Of a stretch of 64,000 nt of DNA, positions 61,707 to 64,000 are shown piece by piece. Source of the stretch: Caballeronia udeis (GTDB taxonomy: Bacteria; Pseudomonadota; Gammaproteobacteria; Burkholderiales; Burkholderiaceae); the NCBI RefSeq assembly GCF_001544555.2, contig NZ_FCOK02000028.1, positions 39,354-103,353 of the forward strand, given 5' to 3'. Position numbers and translations under genes: made by a program. The first letter of the stretch is position 1, and each line of letters starts with the position of its first letter. The notes beneath the pieces were generated by a model. It had not been told where the DNA came from, made no database searches, and was given only the letters and a program-made list of their open reading frames with translations.

Positions 61707-63187
61707 AACGAGCCACTCTGTTTTCCGTCGCGATGACGGTGTTCGCGACCGCCGCTTTCGCCGCCATGCCGCAGCTTGCTTGCGCGGGCCAGGCGCCTGA
61801 TTCCGCGTCCGCACCTGATGTGGCGATCAGCCACCACGACCGCGTCTATGCGGCCGAGCAGTTCTCCAACACGGTCTCCGTCACGGACCCTGTCGACAAC
61901 AAACTGGTAGGCGTGATTCGTCTGGGCGATCCGTCGCCGGGCAATTTCAGCCCGTTGTACAAGGGGCAGGTCCTCGTGCATGGCATGGGTTTCTCACCGG
62001 ACCATCGCACGATTGCCGTGGTCTCGATCGGCTCGAACTCGGTTTCGTTCATCGACACGCAGACCAATGCCGTCAAGCATGTGACCTATGTGGGGAGGGC
62101 ACCCCACGAAGCGTTTTTCACACCGGACGGCAACGAGGTCTGGGTGACCGTGCGGGGAGAAAACTATGTGTCGGTGCTGGATGGACACACGTTCGAGGAG
62201 AAGACCCGCATCGTCACTCCTGCGGGACCGGGCATGCAGATTTTCTCGCCCGACGGCAAGTACGGGTACGTGTGCTCGTCGTTCAATCCTGAAGTGGACG
62301 TGATCTCCGTGGCCGATCACAAGCTGGTCGGCAAGGTCACGCAGGTGAGTCCGTTCTGCCCGAACATTGCGGCCACGCCTGACGGCAAGCAGGTCTGGTT
62401 CACGCTGAAAGATACGGGCAAGACGCAGGTCTTCGACGCGCGTCCGCCGTTCGCCACGCTAAAGGTGCTTGATACAGGTCCGATCACGAACCACGTCAAC
62501 ATCGTGCATAACGCCAACGGTACTTTTGCTTATGTGACCGTCGGTGGCCTGAATCAGGTAAAGGTGTTCCGTACCGACGACTTCTCGCAGGTCGCGACCA
62601 TCCCGGTCGGCAAGCTGCCGCATGGAATCTGGCCGTCAGGCGATGGCAGCCGCGTGTATGTCGGCCTGGAAAATGCCGATGGGATGACCGCTATCGATAC
62701 CTTGACCAACAAGGTCATCGCCACCGTCCCCATCGGGCAGGCGCCGCAAGCGGTTGTCTATGTTCCGAACGCAGTGCCCGAAGGCGATGGTACGCAAAAC
62801 ACGCAACCGCTTGGATTGGCGGGCGAGAGTGCGCACCTCAGCCTGGTGCCGGTAGGGACGGGTCAGGCGACGGACGTGGCGCCTACCAGCGTCGCGTTAT
62901 TCGACCAGGGTTTGCTGCAGGTGTTGCAGGCATCGGCGACTGGCTTGCAGCCGAAATCGCCGTACGTATTGGGACTTTCCGATAACGCCGATGGCAGCGG
63001 CAACGTGGAATCGCTTGCATTGTTCATGACCAACCCGGCCGGCGCGGCGATCGTCAACGCAATTGGGCAGATCCGTCAGGTAGTCGTGCCGGGTGTGAGT
63101 CATCCCGCCGATAAACGGCGCTACCTGGTGATTGCGCCGCGAGTGTCGGGCAAGCCGGGTGCGCCCGTGCAGGTGCAAGCGCTCTAG
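61703..63187 (+). CDS. Exported YncE-like beta-propeller protein
   Basis: A 494-residue protein with signal peptide (1-28) and about six YVTN/YncE-type beta-propeller repeats (NTVSVTDPVDNKLVGVIRLG, NSVSFIDTQTNAV, NYVSVLDGHTFEEK and similar). A C-terminal region after about 380 appears to be a separate domain. AGGAG is six bases before the start, which overlaps the DUF305 stop (ATGA). Such propellers bind ligands or partner proteins in the periplasm; no catalytic centre is evident. Probably functions with the DUF305 protein. Confidence 0.85.
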   Translation: MKRATLFSVAMTVFATAAFAAMPQLACAGQAPDSASAPDVAISHHDRVYAAEQFSNTVSVTDPVDNKLVGVIRLGDPSPGNFSPLYKGQVLVHGMGFSPDHRTIAVVSIGSNSVSFIDTQTNAVKHVTYVGRAPHEAFFTPDGNEVWVTVRGENYVSVLDGHTFEEKTRIVTPAGPGMQIFSPDGKYGYVCSSFNPEVDVISVADHKLVGKVTQVSPFCPNIAATPDGKQVWFTLKDTGKTQVFDARPPFATLKVLDTGPITNHVNIVHNANGTFAYVTVGGLNQVKVFRTDDFSQVATIPVGKLPHGIWPSGDGSRVYVGLENADGMTAIDTLTNKVIATVPIGQAPQAVVYVPNAVPEGDGTQNTQPLGLAGESAHLSLVPVGTGQATDVAPTSVALFDQGLLQVLQASATGLQPKSPYVLGLSDNADGSGNVESLALFMTNPAGAAIVNAIGQIRQVVVPGVSHPADKRRYLVIAPRVSGKPGAPVQVQAL

Positions 63188-63221
63188 GTGTTTGCGTTTC
63201 ACCAGAAGCAAATTCATGCGG

Positions 63222-63251
63222 CCGCCGGAGTTGATGCTCCGGCGGTTTTTT
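63222..63251 (+). terminator. Rho-independent terminator after the beta-propeller gene
   Basis: CCGCCGGAG (63222-63230) pairs with CTCCGGCGG (63237-63245), six-base loop, followed by a six-base T-run. Confidence 0.9.
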
Positions 63252-63387
63252 CTTGCAGCGGCGTTTGTCTTAAGTGCCGATGGTGTCGCGCAGGCAGGCC
63301 TCTATTTATTTTCGATAACTCAGGAATAAATCCGGCGGGAAATGTGTTAGCCCTTGTACCAACCCGTTAAACACACTGGAGTCGAAA

Positions 63388-63714
63388 ATGAAGACACTTG
63401 CCTGGCTTACGTTGTCCACCGCCGTCCTTGTTTCCTCAAGCGCGTTCGCGCAAGGACTGACCCGTTCCGAAGTCCGCCAGCAACTGGTGGAAGCAGAGCA
63501 GAATGGTTCGCAGTACGTGTCGAATGCATCGTATCCGGATATCAGTCCGGTGTTTCAGAACCAGGTCGCGAATCAGGAGAAAAATGCGAGCGCGTATGGC
63601 GGCGTCGCGGCTGGCTCTGGTATGAGTGCTCCACGCGTCAAGCTTAACGGTACGCAAAGTCCTGAAACCTGTGTCGGTCCGGTCAGTTTCTGCAATATTT
63701 ATGCAGGGTCCTGA
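63388..63714 (+). CDS. DUF4148 family exported protein
   Basis: A 108-residue periplasmic protein: signal peptide 1-22 (cleavage near AFAQ), then the DUF4148 core LTRSEVRQQLVEAEQNG and a short Asn/Ser/Gly-rich tail with two Cys residues. The family is typical of Burkholderia and relatives, often present in many copies, and has no established function. It stands alone after a strong terminator. Confidence 0.85.
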   Translation: MKTLAWLTLSTAVLVSSSAFAQGLTRSEVRQQLVEAEQNGSQYVSNASYPDISPVFQNQVANQEKNASAYGGVAAGSGMSAPRVKLNGTQSPETCVGPVSFCNIYAGS

Positions 63715-63834
63715 ACCGGCTGGACCACACTGCTGGTGGTCATGTCACTGTCGTATACCGTCTCTGCGAATAACGCGCAATGACAACGAGTGGGAAAGGC
63801 GGCGCAGAACGGGCCATCGTCTGCGCCTTGCCGC

Positions 63835-63954
63835 CTACTTTGGAATCGGCAACTTGACCGGGTCATGCTCACCCACAAACGCAAATACCAGTAGCTTGGC
63901 AGGCTCGAGCGCACTGGCGTTTCCGGCGGTTGTCAACGTACTTGTCGTGTCACT
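63835..63954 (-). pseudogene. Possible remnant of a cupin protein C-terminus
   Basis: About 39 codons between two in-frame stops read TTAGNASALEPAKLLVFAFVGE then HDPVKLPIPK. The pattern of an Asn-Ala-Ser turn followed by a PAKLLVF strand and VGxxD resembles the last strands of small cupin proteins. The upstream part expected for a cupin is missing, so this would be a fragment. Low certainty. Confidence 0.3.
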
Positions 63955-64000
63955 TCAAGCAAACTGCTTTAGTTCTTCCGGCTGCATGCGCTCCGGATTG
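63955..64000 (-). CDS. C-terminal end of an unidentified minus-strand gene (truncated by window edge)
   Basis: Fourteen codons (NPERMQPEELKQFA) precede a TGA at 63955-63957. The gene would start beyond the window. Too short to identify; it may also be a chance frame. Confidence 0.25.
   Translation of the reverse strand, partial: NPERMQPEELKQFA

Noticed and set aside
1..64000. CRISPR arrays, tRNA/rRNA genes, intact insertion sequences
   Set aside because: No regularly spaced repeats, cloverleaf sequences or transposase genes were seen in the reading.

Overview
The window is GC-rich DNA packed with short-spaced genes and looks like a chromosome segment of a Burkholderia sensu lato bacterium (Burkholderia, Paraburkholderia or Caballeronia). 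The main pointers are a Tat-exported PlcN-type phospholipase C, a PenA-like class A beta-lactamase, a DUF4148 protein, a kynU-kynA pair, many LysR regulators and the codon/GC style. Genus is inference. I see no tRNA or rRNA gene, no CRISPR array, no intact insertion sequence and no prophage core. The mix of transporters, regulators and catabolic genes with several broken genes suggests an accessory-rich region or a secondary replicon.

Layout. 1-3.5 kb: the end of a glycoside-hydrolase-like gene, a bidirectional terminator, then a lipoprotein gene and a phospholipase C gene on the minus strand. 3.9-14.2 kb: an unknown helical protein, a FUSC membrane protein, a Tat-type aldo/keto reductase, a GAF-GAF-GGDEF-EAL protein, an MFS exporter, a divergent GlxA-type regulator / DJ-1 hydratase pair and a small secreted protein. 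14.3-29.5 kb: a zinc-ribbon membrane protein, a roughly 2-kb stretch without intact genes that holds a TonB-receptor remnant and repeats, then a co-directional block: tonB, exbB, exbD, exbD, a TPR protein, an XRE-cupin regulator, a TonB-dependent receptor, an OppA-like binding protein and a YejA-like binding protein fused in frame to the tail of an ABC ATPase. I read this block as a dedicated outer-membrane uptake system, probably for peptides, whose inner-membrane ABC part has been deleted.

29.5-46.8 kb: a glycosyltransferase-like gene, an EAL-domain remnant, an SDR, LysR regulators, an N-formylglutamate deformylase, an aldo/keto reductase, an orphan HigA after a MarR gene, a diguanylate cyclase, a LysR / amino-acid-binding protein / deacylase group, an EmrB-type MFS pump, DUF1488, a Pr6Pr membrane protein, a tautomerase with a divergent LysR, and a GST. 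46.9-53.7 kb: a lipoprotein methyltransferase-like gene, kynA and kynU (tryptophan to kynurenine and on to anthranilate, but no formamidase in the window), a divergent M20 hydrolase, and a DUF3311 / sodium-solute symporter pair. 53.8-64 kb: the beta-lactamase, an exported MsrA, a small phage-flavoured cassette (two unknown proteins and DUF1643) between two look-alike hairpins, a molybdenum/2Fe-2S/cytochrome c aldehyde-oxidase-type operon, a DUF305 / beta-propeller pair, DUF4148, and fragments at the right edge.

The most notable observation is the YejA::YejF' fusion at 27600-29462. It is the footprint of a deletion that removed yejB, yejE and most of yejF while keeping the reading frame, directly downstream of a TonB system that appears intact. 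Start codons were chosen mainly by ribosome-binding sites and export signals. Functions come from recognising family motifs by eye, not from database searches.
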